NCBI RefSeq assembly: GCF_029051645.1
Contig: NZ_JAACFS010000004.1
Span: 248,001 to 312,000 of the forward strand
Direction: 5' to 3'
Length of the DNA: 64,000 nucleotides
Source: Bradyrhizobium sp. CSA112
Lineage (GTDB): Bacteria; Pseudomonadota; Alphaproteobacteria; Rhizobiales; Xanthobacteraceae
The number at the start of each line of letters is the position of its first letter. The first letter of the stretch is position 1. Position numbers and translations under genes: made by a program. Below the pieces are notes generated by a model, which was not told where the DNA came from, searched no databases, and saw nothing but the letters and a program-made list of their open reading frames with translations. Positions 37,277 through 45,291 of the stretch are shown here, one piece after another.

Positions 37277-37290
37277 TGCGCAATTGCGCA
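37277..37290. repeat. TGCGCAATTGCGCA palindrome, copy 3
   Basis: It lies between the convergent lysR and VOC genes and shares the 19-base context CTAGTGCGCAATTGCGCAC with copy 2. Confidence 0.7.
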
Positions 37291-37322
37291 CCAGTCGGGG
37301 ACGAAATTGAAGTTTGCCAGCA

Positions 37323-37751
37323 TCACCCCTTCGCCGGCAGATCGTGCGAAAAACTCCAGGAATGGCCGAACGGGTCCATGATGCGGGCGTAGCGCGCCCC
37401 CCAGAACGAATCCCACGGCTCCAGCGTGACGGTCGCGCCGGCGTCCCTGGCGCGTTTCACCGCCGCGTCGCAGTTTTCGACTTCGAGATGCACGGTCACC
37501 GACGTGCCCTTGATCTGGTCCGGCGGAAACACCGCGTCCACGCCATGGGAACCACGGTGCTCGGGAAAGTCGTCCATAACGAAAATCCGCGCGCCGTTGA
37601 CCTGAATTTCCGAATGCATCAGCCGCTTGCCGTCCTCGGCCGGCATCCGGACAGTTTCGGTCGCGCCGAGCGCCTTCTTGTAGAATTCGAGGGCTGCGTT
37701 GGCGTCGCGGACGACGAGATGAGGGGTGACGATCTGGATGGGGTCGGCCAT
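37323..37751 (-). CDS. VOC-family protein (glyoxalase/PhnB-like)
   Basis: The 142-aa product MADPIQIVTPHLVVRDANAA has two VOC modules (AALEFYKKALGA, HSEIQVNGARIFVMDDFPEH, SVTVHLEVENCDAAVKRARDAG, ARIMDPFGHSWSFS). A predicted ECF42-type promoter lies 35 nt upstream, which ties this isolated gene to the sigma regulon. Its reaction is unknown. Confidence 0.9.
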   Translation of the reverse strand: MADPIQIVTPHLVVRDANAALEFYKKALGATETVRMPAEDGKRLMHSEIQVNGARIFVMDDFPEHRGSHGVDAVFPPDQIKGTSVTVHLEVENCDAAVKRARDAGATVTLEPWDSFWGARYARIMDPFGHSWSFSHDLPAKG

Positions 37752-37785
37752 GTCTTTAGCTCCTGATTTCGGACAACGTCATGAG

Positions 37786-37812
37786 GACGGGCGAGGAAGC
37801 CGGAAACCGACA
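37786..37812 (-). promoter_or_regulatory. Predicted ECF42-type promoter before the VOC gene
   Basis: TGTCGG-N17-CGTC on the minus strand, 35 nt before the start codon and about 7 kb from the sigma gene. Confidence 0.7.
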
Positions 37813-37846
37813 GCGATCAGAAAAGAAAGATCGTCCCGAAAAAGAT

Positions 37847-37965
37847 CGTGTCCCGGCCTTGAGCCGGGACCCAGAGCCACCGGACATGATCGCGATGGAA
37901 CGGGACTGCCACTTCGCTAAAGAGAAATCGCGGGGGCATGGATCCCGGCTCAAGGCCGGGACACG
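37847..37965. repeat. Inverted repeat pair (CGTGTCCCGGCCTTGAGCCG)
   Basis: The segment at 37847-37870 recurs inverted at 37942-37965 with one difference. Each arm is also a CCGGC / GCCGG hairpin. It fills the gap between the VOC promoter and a tetR stop. Confidence 0.8.
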
Positions 37966-37982
37966 AAAGGGAAGCAATGGGA

Positions 37983-38636
37983 CTAGGCCCTGAGCATCAC
38001 ATCGAGCGCTCCGTTCACGATCGCGTCCAGCTCCTTGCGCGGCATCCCGGCGCGGGCGCGGATGGCGATGGTGTGGATGGTGGCGGAGGCGAGTTGGGCC
38101 AGCACGACCGGATCGGCGTTTTCGGATAGCTCGCCCTTCTCCTTGGCGAGCCGGAAGCACGCCGCAAAAGCTTTGTCGAGTTCTGTAAAGCCTTCCAGCA
38201 CCATGGCGCGGATATCGGGATCGTGCACGGCCTCGGAGGCTGCGGTCATCACCGTGAAGCAGCCGCGCGGGCCGGATTCGCCGGACAGATAGATGTCGAG
38301 CGCCACCGCATAGATCCGTTCGAGCCGCCGGCGGATCGGAAGCTCGTCCCGAAAAATGCCCCCCATCGCAACCCGCGCGTCTTCGCGATAGCGCCGGTAG
38401 CTCTTGATGAACAGCTCGCGCTTGTCGCCGAACGCCCCATAGAGGCTCGGCCGGTTCATGCCGGTGGCGGCGGAGAGATCGTCCAGCGACGTCGCGGCGA
38501 AGCCATCCTTGCGAAACAGGTCGAGCGCCTTGCCCAGCGCCACGTCCGGCTGATAGGCGCGCGGCCGGCCCCGCCGCTTGGGCGGCACCGGAGCGTCGAT
38601 CTTCGTAACCGGCGGCTTCTTACTTTTTTGTACCAT
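37983..38636 (-). CDS. TetR-family regulator divergent from a GST
   Basis: The 217-aa regulator has a basic N-terminus (PPKRRGRPRAYQ) and the helix-turn-helix TSLDDLSAATGMNRPSLYGAF. The C-terminal domain includes GPRGCFTVMTAASEAVHD, and its Cys recalls reactive-electrophile sensors of the NemR type. It is divergent from a glutathione S-transferase gene, which is probably its target. A -35/-10 pair for tetR lies in the intergenic region. Confidence 0.9.
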   Translation of the reverse strand: MVQKSKKPPVTKIDAPVPPKRRGRPRAYQPDVALGKALDLFRKDGFAATSLDDLSAATGMNRPSLYGAFGDKRELFIKSYRRYREDARVAMGGIFRDELPIRRRLERIYAVALDIYLSGESGPRGCFTVMTAASEAVHDPDIRAMVLEGFTELDKAFAACFRLAKEKGELSENADPVVLAQLASATIHTIAIRARAGMPRKELDAIVNGALDVMLRA

Positions 38637-38663
38637 TTCGCAAAAAATTCCTTGACCGACTTT

Positions 38664-38691
38664 ATATTATGCGAGACGGTATAAAAATCAA
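38664..38691 (-). promoter_or_regulatory. Promoter of the tetR gene divergent from the GST
   Basis: TTGATT and TAATAT are 16 nt apart on the minus strand. The spacer contains ACCGTC, which is nearly mirrored by ACCGAC on the other strand 14 nt away, a possible imperfect operator. Confidence 0.45.
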
Positions 38692-38744
38692 CCGCCCATC
38701 GCCTTTGCGCCGGCGCGGTCGATCAACCGCCAAGGAGGCTAACC

Positions 38745-39389
38745 ATGGATCTCTATTTCTCGCCGCTCGCCTGCTCGCTGGCGACCCGGATCGCGCTGTA
38801 TGAAGCCGGCGTTGAGGCCAACTATTTCGAGGTCGATCCCAAGACCAAGGTGGTGCAGAAGGACGGCTCGGATTTTCGCGCTGTCAACCCGCTCGGGCTG
38901 GTGCCGACGCTGCGCACCGACGACGGGACGGTGCTGACCGAGAACGCGGCGATCCTGCAATATGTCGCCGACCGCTTTCCAAATGCCGGCATCTCGGCCG
39001 TATCGGGCGAGGAGCGCAGCCGCCTGCATCAATGGCTCTGCTTCATCGGCACCGAACTGCACAAGGCGCTGTTCGTGCCGCTGCTCGACAAGACGGCGCC
39101 GCAGGACGCGAAGACCTATGCGCTAAACAAGAACCTGTCGCGGCTCGACTATCTCGAGAACTACCTGAAGGGCCGCGAATTCCTGCTCGATCACTTCAGC
39201 GTGGCCGATGCCTATCTCATCACCATTATCAACTGGACGATGGCAACGCCGCCGATCGAGTTGGCGAAATGGCCGAACGTGAAGGCCTATTACGAGCGGC
39301 TGCGCGCCCGCCCCAGCATCGCGAAGGCGGCCGCCGAGGAGTTCGAATTGTACAAGGCCGAACTCGCGCGGCATAAGGCGGCGGCGTAA
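38745..39389 (+). CDS. Glutathione S-transferase (bacterial beta-like)
   Basis: The 214-aa product begins MDLYFSPLACSLATRIAL, with Cys10 and Ser in the position used by beta-class enzymes. GLVPTLRTDDGTVLTENAAI and the C-terminal FLLDHFSVADAYLITIINW follow. AAGGAGG precedes the start. It should use glutathione against electrophiles. The divergent tetR gene is the likely regulator. It has no ECF42-type promoter, unlike the other GST gene. Confidence 0.94.
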   Translation: MDLYFSPLACSLATRIALYEAGVEANYFEVDPKTKVVQKDGSDFRAVNPLGLVPTLRTDDGTVLTENAAILQYVADRFPNAGISAVSGEERSRLHQWLCFIGTELHKALFVPLLDKTAPQDAKTYALNKNLSRLDYLENYLKGREFLLDHFSVADAYLITIINWTMATPPIELAKWPNVKAYYERLRARPSIAKAAAEEFELYKAELARHKAAA

Positions 39390-39397
39390 CGAAGACT

Positions 39398-39529
39398 CGT
39401 GTCCCGGACGCGGTGCAGCACCCCCTGGGTGATGCACCGCAGAGCCCGGACCTATTTCGTCGCAAGCAGGTGAGGTGGACCCCGGCATAGCAGCGCACCG
39501 CTGCGCGCTGCGCAGCATCCGGGGAACGC
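39398..39529. repeat. Intergenic repeat (CGTGTCCCGGACGCGGTGCA)
   Basis: It begins with the exact inverse of the 22-bp segment at 27451 and 45261. It continues with GTGATGCACCGCAGAGCC and GCAGCGCACCGCTGCGC hairpins. It separates convergent GST and tetR genes. Confidence 0.8.
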
Positions 39530-39546
39530 AACAGCAGCCGTAAGCC

Positions 39547-40107
39547 CTATGGCGCCAGCAGCCTCTTCGCCAGCTCCGTCAACGCCCGGCGAAATACCCC
39601 GCTGTCATTGCGCGCCCGCGCCAGCACCAGCGCGCCCTGGATGGTGAGTAACGCATCTTCCGCGCGGCGCTGCGCCTGGCTTCTGTTCAATCCGGATCGC
39701 CGCAAAAGCTGGGCCAGCGCGACCTGCCAGCGCGCAAAATAATCATCTACGCTTGCAGCGAACGTGTCGCGCGCCGCCCCGAGCGCCACCATGCCGACCA
39801 GGCAGACGCGATCGCCCGAACGAAAATACTGGTCGACGCCCGCGATCATCGCAGCGATCGCACGCGCGGGATCATCGGCATCGCGCAACGGCGCATAGAT
39901 GTTGAGTTCGAACCAGGCGTCGATGTCGGCCAGCACCTCCGTGGCCATCTGCTCCTTGCCACCGGGAAACAGATGATACAGGCTGCCCTTGCCGAGCCCG
40001 GTGGCCTCCGTGATCAGCGACAGCGACGCGCCTTCATAGCCATGCGCGCGAAACACCTCGCCGAGCGCCCGCAACACTTCCCTGCGTTCGACGCCCTTCT
40101 TCAACAT
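39547..40107 (-). CDS. TetR-family regulator co-transcribed with DUF1348
   Basis: The 186-aa regulator starts MLKKGVERREVLRALGEVF and has the helix-turn-helix ASLSLITEATGLGKGSLYHLF. The C-terminal domain (CLVGMVALGAARDTFAASVDDYF) fits the TetR_C group with LmrA/YxaF-like members. It starts 4 nt after the DUF1348 stop, so both are on one transcript whose promoter holds a perfect palindrome. Autorepression through that site is likely. Confidence 0.9.
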   Translation of the reverse strand: MLKKGVERREVLRALGEVFRAHGYEGASLSLITEATGLGKGSLYHLFPGGKEQMATEVLADIDAWFELNIYAPLRDADDPARAIAAMIAGVDQYFRSGDRVCLVGMVALGAARDTFAASVDDYFARWQVALAQLLRRSGLNRSQAQRRAEDALLTIQGALVLARARNDSGVFRRALTELAKRLLAP

Positions 40108-40111
40108 CGCG

Positions 40112-40579
40112 TCACAGCGGGTTCTCGCTGAGCCCCGCAACATCGGCCGGACGCGGCCCCGGCGCCGGCCAGTGGAAACGGCGCTCGCTCTCCTTGATGG
40201 CGATATCGTTGATGCTGGCCTCGCGCCGCCGCATCAGGCCATGTTCGTCGAACTCCCACTGCTCGTTGCCGTAGGAGCGGTGCCACTGCCCGGAATCATC
40301 GTGCCATTCATACTGGAAGCGCACGGCGATGCGGTTCTGATCGAACGCCCAGAGATCCTTGATCAGGCGATAGTCGTGCTCCTTCGCCCATTTGCGGGTG
40401 AGGAATTCGACGATCGCCTCGCGGCCCTCAAGGAATTCGGAGCGGTTACGCCAGCGACTATCCTCGGTATAGGCGAGCGACACCCGCACTGGATCGCGCG
40501 AATTCCAGGCGTCTTCCGCCATGCGCGCCTTCTGGGCGGCGGTTTCGCGGGTGAAGGGCGGCAGCGGCGGACGCGACAT
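40112..40579 (-). CDS. DUF1348/NTF2-fold protein
   Basis: The 155-aa product [20 protein letters not shown] belongs to the DUF1348 branch of NTF2-fold proteins, with [58 protein letters not shown] and [15 protein letters not shown]. Its function is unknown. GGAG precedes the start. The gene is first in a pair with tetR behind an operator-bearing promoter, so it is likely induced by the ligand of that TetR. Confidence 0.9.
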   Translation of the reverse strand: MSRPPLPPFTRETAAQKARMAEDAWNSRDPVRVSLAYTEDSRWRNRSEFLEGREAIVEFLTRKWAKEHDYRLIKDLWAFDQNRIAVRFQYEWHDDSGQWHRSYGNEQWEFDEHGLMRRREASINDIAIKESERRFHWPAPGPRPADVAGLSENPL

Positions 40580-40607
40580 GAGATTTCTCCGGGTTGACGA
40601 CCCGGCG

Positions 40608-40636
40608 AGATTGTACCGATCGGTACAGATAGTCAA
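40608..40636 (-). promoter_or_regulatory. Promoter with TetR operator in the spacer (DUF1348-tetR)
   Basis: TTGACT and CAATCT are 17 nt apart on the minus strand. The perfect 16-bp palindrome TGTACCGATCGGTACA at 40612-40627 fills most of the spacer, a classical arrangement for repression. Confidence 0.75.
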
Positions 40637-40645
40637 TCCGCAAAA

Positions 40646-41098
40646 TTAGTCCGGGGCCAGATCGGCCTTCATCAACTGCCGCAGCGATTTCGGGATCGGT
40701 TTCGCCCGCCCCTCGCTGATGAAGGCGACGCGTACCGCCGCCTTGACCAGCACCTCGTCCCCTCGCCGCACCTCCTGCGCCAGCGTAATCGAGGCGCCCT
40801 TCACCGCGACCGGCCACGTCACGACGTCAAGCACGTCGTCCATCCGCGCCGGCCGCAGAAAATCGAGCTCCATCGAGCGCACCACGAAGGCAAAGCCCGG
40901 CGTCTCCTCTTGCGCCTGCTCGAATAGCGCATGCTGCGAGGCGCCCATCAGCCGCAGATGATTGGTGCGCCCGCGCTCCATGAAGCGGAGATAGTTGGCG
41001 TGATAGACGATGCCGGAAAAATCGGTGTCTTCGTAGTAGACACGGACCTGCATGTGATGGCGGCCGTCGCGGATCTCGCCGTCGAGGGAGAAGGTCAT
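40646..41098 (-). CDS. ybgC: Tol-Pal-associated acyl-CoA thioesterase YbgC
   Basis: YbgC hydrolyses acyl-CoA thioesters and is genetically linked to Tol-Pal. The 150-aa hotdog-fold protein has the active-site segment YYEDTDFSGIVYHANYLRF followed by MERGR. SMELDFLRPARMDDVLDV and VRVAFISEGRAKPIP follow. Its start codon overlaps the stop of a small antitoxin-like gene as ATGA. In relatives tolQ follows directly. Here about 28 kb of accessory genes lie between them. Confidence 0.95.
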   Translation of the reverse strand: MTFSLDGEIRDGRHHMQVRVYYEDTDFSGIVYHANYLRFMERGRTNHLRLMGASQHALFEQAQEETPGFAFVVRSMELDFLRPARMDDVLDVVTWPVAVKGASITLAQEVRRGDEVLVKAAVRVAFISEGRAKPIPKSLRQLMKADLAPD

Positions 41099-41250
41099 TT
41101 TGACTCAACATTTGCGCGTGCGCGCGCCTGGTAGAGGAACTCCTCCAAATCCCATGGGACGACACGACCTGCTTCCACGTCAGCCATCCCTTCGTCGATA
41201 GCTGCCTTGAGCTCGCAGAATCTCTCAGTGTTTTCGACGGCTGAATCCAT
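41095..41250 (-). CDS. Orphan ParD-like antitoxin
   Basis: A 51-codon frame MDSAVENTERFCELKAAIDE continues GMADVEAGRVVPWDLEEFLY and ends with an Ala/Arg-rich helix (QARARANVESK). The pattern AIDEGMADVEAGRVVPWDLEEF matches the C-terminal, toxin-wrapping part of type II ParD-family antitoxins. The N-terminal ribbon-helix-helix is short or missing. The usual downstream parE is replaced by ybgC, which overlaps by 4 nt. No toxin gene was found on either side. The ribosome site is weak. Confidence 0.6.
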   Translation of the reverse strand: MDSAVENTERFCELKAAIDEGMADVEAGRVVPWDLEEFLYQARARANVESK

Positions 41251-41318
41251 CCGGAAATATTAACATCTCTGACAGTGAGATGCACAAGCCACGTGCGATC
41301 ATGTTGACAAATGTCCGG

Positions 41319-42230
41319 CTAAGCCACCGCCGGCCGCGCCGCCCCCAGCGTCACCAGCACGATTTCGGGCGGCACCCCGAGACGGAACGGCATGATGCTG
41401 CAGCCGAGGCCGCCGGAGACGACGACGTCGCAGTTCATGCGGATGTGGCCGTAGGCGAGCTGCTGCCCGGACGGCGAAATCGGCGACCAGCCCAGCATCC
41501 GCACCTGGCCGCCATGGGTATGGCCGGAGAGCTGCAACGCGACGCGCGAGGGCACGCGTTTGGCAACGTCGGGCTCATGCGCCATCAAAACCACCGGCGC
41601 GTCGTCGGTGATTTTCGCCAGCGTCGCGCCGAGATCGTCGACGCCGATCCGCTTGAGCGGCCTGAAGCGGCGCGCCGGTATGTAGGCGAGCTGGTCGCCG
41701 AGGCCGGCCAGCCAGAACGAATGGCCGTTCTTGCTGAGTTTCCTGGCGTCGTTTTCGTAAACCGGAATGCCGACATTCTCCAGCGCGCGGCCGGCGGACG
41801 GCAATCCCTGCCCTTCCCGCTGCACAGTCTTGTCTTCCCACCAGTCGTGATTGCCGAGCACCGCATGCACGCCGAGCGGCGCCTTCAATCCGGCCAGCGC
41901 TCCCGCCCATTCGGCATCGGGAATGAAGCGCGTCACCTTGCGATGTCCGGCCACGTAGTCGCCGAGCATGACGACGATGTCAGGCTTCAGCGCATTGGTG
42001 CGGTCGACGATCTCACCGATATGATCGAGCGACATCCAGGGATCGCAGGCGTGGAGGTCGGCGATGGCGGCGATCCTGAGCTTGAGACCTGCCGGCCATT
42101 GCGGCGGCGAGATATTGTACCGCACGACGCGAAGCCGGACGACCGGCGCGCTGAAACCGTAAGCGGTGGTCGAGGCGCCCAGCGCGCCCAATCCACCCAT
42201 GGACTTCAAGAAATGACGACGTGTTAACAT
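41319..42230 (-). CDS. Tat-exported metallophosphoesterase (YaeI-like)
   Basis: The 303-aa product has a twin-arginine signal (MLTRRHFLKSMGGLG). The calcineurin-like metal motifs are AIADLHACD, VVMLGDYV, VLGNHDWWE, LMAHEPD and SGHTHGGQ. It should hydrolyse a phosphoester in the periplasm. Relatives act on lipid-linked or nucleotide phosphates. An alternative TTG start lies three codons upstream. It lies between ruvB and the ybgC-linked antitoxin, where related genomes usually have no gene. Confidence 0.92.
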   Translation of the reverse strand: MLTRRHFLKSMGGLGALGASTTAYGFSAPVVRLRVVRYNISPPQWPAGLKLRIAAIADLHACDPWMSLDHIGEIVDRTNALKPDIVVMLGDYVAGHRKVTRFIPDAEWAGALAGLKAPLGVHAVLGNHDWWEDKTVQREGQGLPSAGRALENVGIPVYENDARKLSKNGHSFWLAGLGDQLAYIPARRFRPLKRIGVDDLGATLAKITDDAPVVLMAHEPDVAKRVPSRVALQLSGHTHGGQVRMLGWSPISPSGQQLAYGHIRMNCDVVVSGGLGCSIMPFRLGVPPEIVLVTLGAARPAVA

Positions 42231-42431
42231 GTGATCCAATCGTGATGCAGCGCCAACATGGTGGCGGATTGGGCCCGAATTGGGGTACGTTTGTGCAGAA
42301 CGTTAGCAGACCTCCAGCAGCTTCTCACCAGCGATTCTGCCGTACCAGCGCGTCCAGGCGCGTCTTCAGCTCATCCGGCGCGCCGGCTATCTTGCCCTTA
42401 GTGCACCGCTGGAAGGATCGGGTTCGAACGC

Positions 42432-43481
42432 TCAGTCGTCGCTATCGCCATTGCCGAACAGACCGAACTGGGCGGGATCGCGCGCGGGTTCGGCGAGGCC
42501 GAGATGGCGGAAGGCGTGCGAGGTCAGCAACCGGCCGCGCGGGGTACGCTGGAGGTAGCCGCACTGGATCAGGAACGGCTCGATGATGTCCTCGATGGCA
42601 TCGCGCGGTTCCGACAGCGCCGCCGCCATGGTCTCGACGCCGACCGGCCCGCCGCCGTAGTTCAGCGCAATCGTCGTGAGATAGCGCCGGTCCATGGCAT
42701 CGAGGCCGGCGGCATCGACTTCCAGAGCGCTCAGCGCGTGGTCGGCGATGGCGCGGTCGACGGAACTGGCGTCGGCTGCGGATGCGAAGTCGCGCACGCG
42801 CCGCAGCAATCGTCCGGCGATACGCGGCGTGCCGCGGGCGCGGCGCGCGATCTCGTTGGCGCCATCCGGCGTCATGCCGATGTTGAGCACGCGAGCGCCG
42901 CGGCTGACGATCTTCTCCAGCTCTTCCTCGGTGTAGAAGTTCAGCCGGATCGGAATGCCAAAGCGGTCACGCAGCGGATTGGTCAACAACCCTGCGCGCG
43001 TCGTGGCACCGACGAGGGTGAATTTCGCTAGATCGATCTTCACCGAACGCGCCGCCGGCCCCTCGCCGATGATGAGGTCGAGCTGAAAGTCCTCCATCGC
43101 GGGATACAGCACTTCCTCGACCGCAGGGCTGAGCCGATGGATTTCGTCGATGAACAGCACGTCGCGCTCTTCGAGATTGGTCAGAAGTGCGGCGAGATCG
43201 CCGGCCTTGGCGATGACGGGACCGGACGTGGCGCGAAAGCCGACGCCGAGCTCGCGCGCCACGATCTGCGCCAGCGTGGTCTTGCCGAGGCCGGGAGGCC
43301 CGACGAACAGCACGTGATCCAGCGCCTCGCCCCGCTTGCGCGCCGCCTCGATGAAGATCGACAGATTTTTTCTTGCCTGCGCCTGGCCGACGAACTCGGA
43401 CAGCAGTTGCGGGCGCAGCGCGGTGTCGCCGACATCGTCGGAACGGCGCTCGGGGGTGACGATGCGGGAGGGCGGATTCAC
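42432..43481 (-). CDS. ruvB: Holliday junction branch migration ATPase RuvB
   Basis: RuvB is the hexameric AAA+ motor that drives Holliday junction migration with RuvA. The 349-aa protein shows [12 protein letters not shown], Walker [11 protein letters not shown], Walker [11 protein letters not shown], sensor GATTRAGLL and the C-terminal winged helix ([16 protein letters not shown]). It uses a GTG start whose TGA overlaps the cdd stop as GTGA. The cdd gene separates it from ruvA, which is unusual. Confidence 0.97.
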   Translation of the reverse strand: MNPPSRIVTPERRSDDVGDTALRPQLLSEFVGQAQARKNLSIFIEAARKRGEALDHVLFVGPPGLGKTTLAQIVARELGVGFRATSGPVIAKAGDLAALLTNLEERDVLFIDEIHRLSPAVEEVLYPAMEDFQLDLIIGEGPAARSVKIDLAKFTLVGATTRAGLLTNPLRDRFGIPIRLNFYTEEELEKIVSRGARVLNIGMTPDGANEIARRARGTPRIAGRLLRRVRDFASAADASSVDRAIADHALSALEVDAAGLDAMDRRYLTTIALNYGGGPVGVETMAAALSEPRDAIEDIIEPFLIQCGYLQRTPRGRLLTSHAFRHLGLAEPARDPAQFGLFGNGDSDD

Positions 43482-43897
43482 CCGTTGCCCCTCCGGTACT
43501 TGTTGGGCAAGAGTTCGCCTATGGTGACGACCTTCGGCTCGCGGCCATTGTCGGGAACGATGACCCGCGCCTTTGCATCGTAATCGTGGATCAGCTCGCG
43601 ACAGATGCCGCAGGGCGAGACCACCGCGATCTTGCCAGGCTCATCGGGCTTGGGGTGACGCACGGCGACGATGGTTTCGATGCCGTGGTCGCCGCTTTCG
43701 GTGATGGCGCGGCCGATGGCGATCGCTTCGGCGCAGACCGCGATCCGGCCGATATAGGCGTCGATATTCACGCCAGTGACGATACGGCCATCGCGGGTCC
43801 GCATGGCGGCACCGACCTCCTGCCACTTGTTGCGATAGCGCTGGCTGATGGCTTCGGTCGCGACGGCGATCAGCTCCTCGTCCTTGTTGCTCAGCAT
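43478..43897 (-). CDS. cdd: Cytidine deaminase-like protein
   Basis: The 139-aa product fits the small tetrameric cytidine deaminases, which convert cytidine to uridine. The zinc site is CAEAIAIG with PCGICRELI, and the substrate-contact segment [17 protein letters not shown] resembles GxNxE variants. The Asn-Ile-Asp in place of NVE may signal a different base specificity, such as blasticidin-S deaminase-like enzymes. It is placed between ruvA (47-nt gap) and ruvB (4-nt overlap). Confidence 0.85.
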   Translation of the reverse strand: MLSNKDEELIAVATEAISQRYRNKWQEVGAAMRTRDGRIVTGVNIDAYIGRIAVCAEAIAIGRAITESGDHGIETIVAVRHPKPDEPGKIAVVSPCGICRELIHDYDAKARVIVPDNGREPKVVTIGELLPNKYRRGNG

Positions 43898-43944
43898 GAT
43901 GGAGAATGCGTTCCTTCGTCAGTCAGTGGCCAGCCGATGGCAGT

Positions 43945-44562
43945 CTATTTCGACAATTCCTTCAAGCCCAGCCGAATGAGCTGTGCGGTCTCCGCCTTTT
44001 CGCCCGCACTGCGGGAGGCGGCAGCAATCGCGGCGGCGGCCTGCGGCTGGCCGTAGCCGAGATTGACCAGCGCGGAGATCGCGTCCGTAACCGGTCGCGG
44101 CGCGCGGTGATCGTCGACCGCGCCGGCAAGGTGCACCACGGACGGATCGACATTGGCGAAGGCAGGCGCCTTGTCCTTCAATTCGCTGACGATGCGCTCG
44201 GCGACCTTGGGCCCGACACCCGGCGTGCGCGACACCGCGGCCTTGTCGCGCAGTGCGATGGCGTTCGCAAGTTCGGCCGGTGGCAGCGTCGAGAGCACGG
44301 CGAGCGCGACCTTGGCGCCGACACCCTGCACGGTCTGCAGCAGGCGGAACCATTCGCGCTCGGTATCGGTGCGGAAGCCAAACAGCTTGATCTGGTCCTC
44401 ACGTACATATGTCTCGATCGACAGCACCGCGGCCTCGCCAGGTGACGGCAGCGCCTGCAGCGTACGCGAGGAGCAGTGCACCTGATAGCCGACACCGCCG
44501 ACGTCGAGGATCACGTAGTCCTCGCCGTAGGAATCGATCAGGCCTTTGAGCTTGCCGATCAT
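43945..44562 (-). CDS. ruvA: Holliday junction DNA-binding subunit RuvA
   Basis: RuvA holds the four-way junction for RuvB and RuvC. The 205-aa protein begins [20 protein letters not shown]. It has the OB-fold, two helix-hairpin-helix motifs ([37 protein letters not shown]) and the C-terminal RuvB-binding domain ([17 protein letters not shown]). The start overlaps the ruvC stop as ATGA. Confidence 0.97.
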   Translation of the reverse strand: MIGKLKGLIDSYGEDYVILDVGGVGYQVHCSSRTLQALPSPGEAAVLSIETYVREDQIKLFGFRTDTEREWFRLLQTVQGVGAKVALAVLSTLPPAELANAIALRDKAAVSRTPGVGPKVAERIVSELKDKAPAFANVDPSVVHLAGAVDDHRAPRPVTDAISALVNLGYGQPQAAAAIAAASRSAGEKAETAQLIRLGLKELSK

Positions 44563-45086
44563 AGGCTCGCCACTTTCAACCGCAGCGCGGCGCCCTGGCG
44601 GTGATGGGCGTGGGTAATCGCGATCGCCAGCGCGTCGGCGGCGTCGGGGGATTTGGGCTCGGCTTTCGGCAGCAATATTTTCAGCATGACTGCGATCTGG
44701 TTCTTGTCGGCGTGACCGGCGCCGACCACGGTCTTCTTGACCTGGTTGGGCGCGTATTCCGCAACGGCGATGCCGAACATCGCGGGCGCGAGCATGGCGA
44801 CGCCGCGGGCCTGGCCGAGCTTCAGCGTCGCGACGCCGTCCTTGTTGACAAAAGTCTGTTCGACCGCGGCCTCCGCCGGCCTGAAATCGCCGAGGACTGT
44901 GGCAAGCCCTTCGTGGATTGCCAGCAGGCGGCTGGCCAGCGGCAGACCGTCCGGCGGCTCCACCGAGCCGCAGCCGATGAAGACGAGCCGGTTGCCCTCG
45001 GTCTCGATCACGCCCCAGCCGGTGCGGCGCAGGCCAGGGTCGATGCCGATGATCCGGACGGGGTGGCGAATCGGTGGGGATGTCAT
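44559..45086 (-). CDS. ruvC: Holliday junction resolvase RuvC
   Basis: RuvC cuts Holliday junctions. The 175-aa protein begins [20 protein letters not shown]. The catalytic acids are D16 ([10 protein letters not shown]), E76 (AVEQTF), D148 and D151 ([12 protein letters not shown]). It heads the ruvC-ruvA-cdd-ruvB chain of overlapping genes. An intergenic repeat separates it from yebC. Confidence 0.97.
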   Translation of the reverse strand: MTSPPIRHPVRIIGIDPGLRRTGWGVIETEGNRLVFIGCGSVEPPDGLPLASRLLAIHEGLATVLGDFRPAEAAVEQTFVNKDGVATLKLGQARGVAMLAPAMFGIAVAEYAPNQVKKTVVGAGHADKNQIAVMLKILLPKAEPKSPDAADALAIAITHAHHRQGAALRLKVASL

Positions 45087-45157
45087 GGCGTAGTGATAAC
45101 GCCAGAGCCGAATGAACGAAACATAAAGAGAACGGAAATCCCCCGGGGATGCGCGCC

Positions 45158-45282
45158 CCGGACGCAGCGCGGCACGAAGTGACGCGCTGCAGAGCCGGGG
45201 CCCATCTATAGGCTCGGTGTTTAGTGGCATGGGTCCCGGCTCTGCGGAGCAGCGTTACACGCTGCACCGCGTCCGGGACACG
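45158..45282. repeat. Compound intergenic repeat between yebC and ruvC
   Basis: The first half (GGACGCAGCGCGGCACGAAG onward) matches 58512-58557 closely. The last 22 bp match 27451-27472 exactly. It joins two repeat types seen separately elsewhere in the window. Confidence 0.8.
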
Positions 45283-45291
45283 AAGTCGCCC

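Noticed and set aside
42300..42431. Minus-strand open stretch reading KIAGAPDELKTRLDALVRQNRW before a stop, just past ruvB
   Set aside because: It looks protein-like, but there is no start codon or ribosome site outside ruvB and no recognised family. It is too short to call even as a remnant.
43945..45267. A 440-codon frame joining ruvA to upstream sequence
   Set aside because: Only the last 205 codons match RuvA. The upstream part is the out-of-frame shadow of ruvC, which has all four catalytic acids in its own frame.
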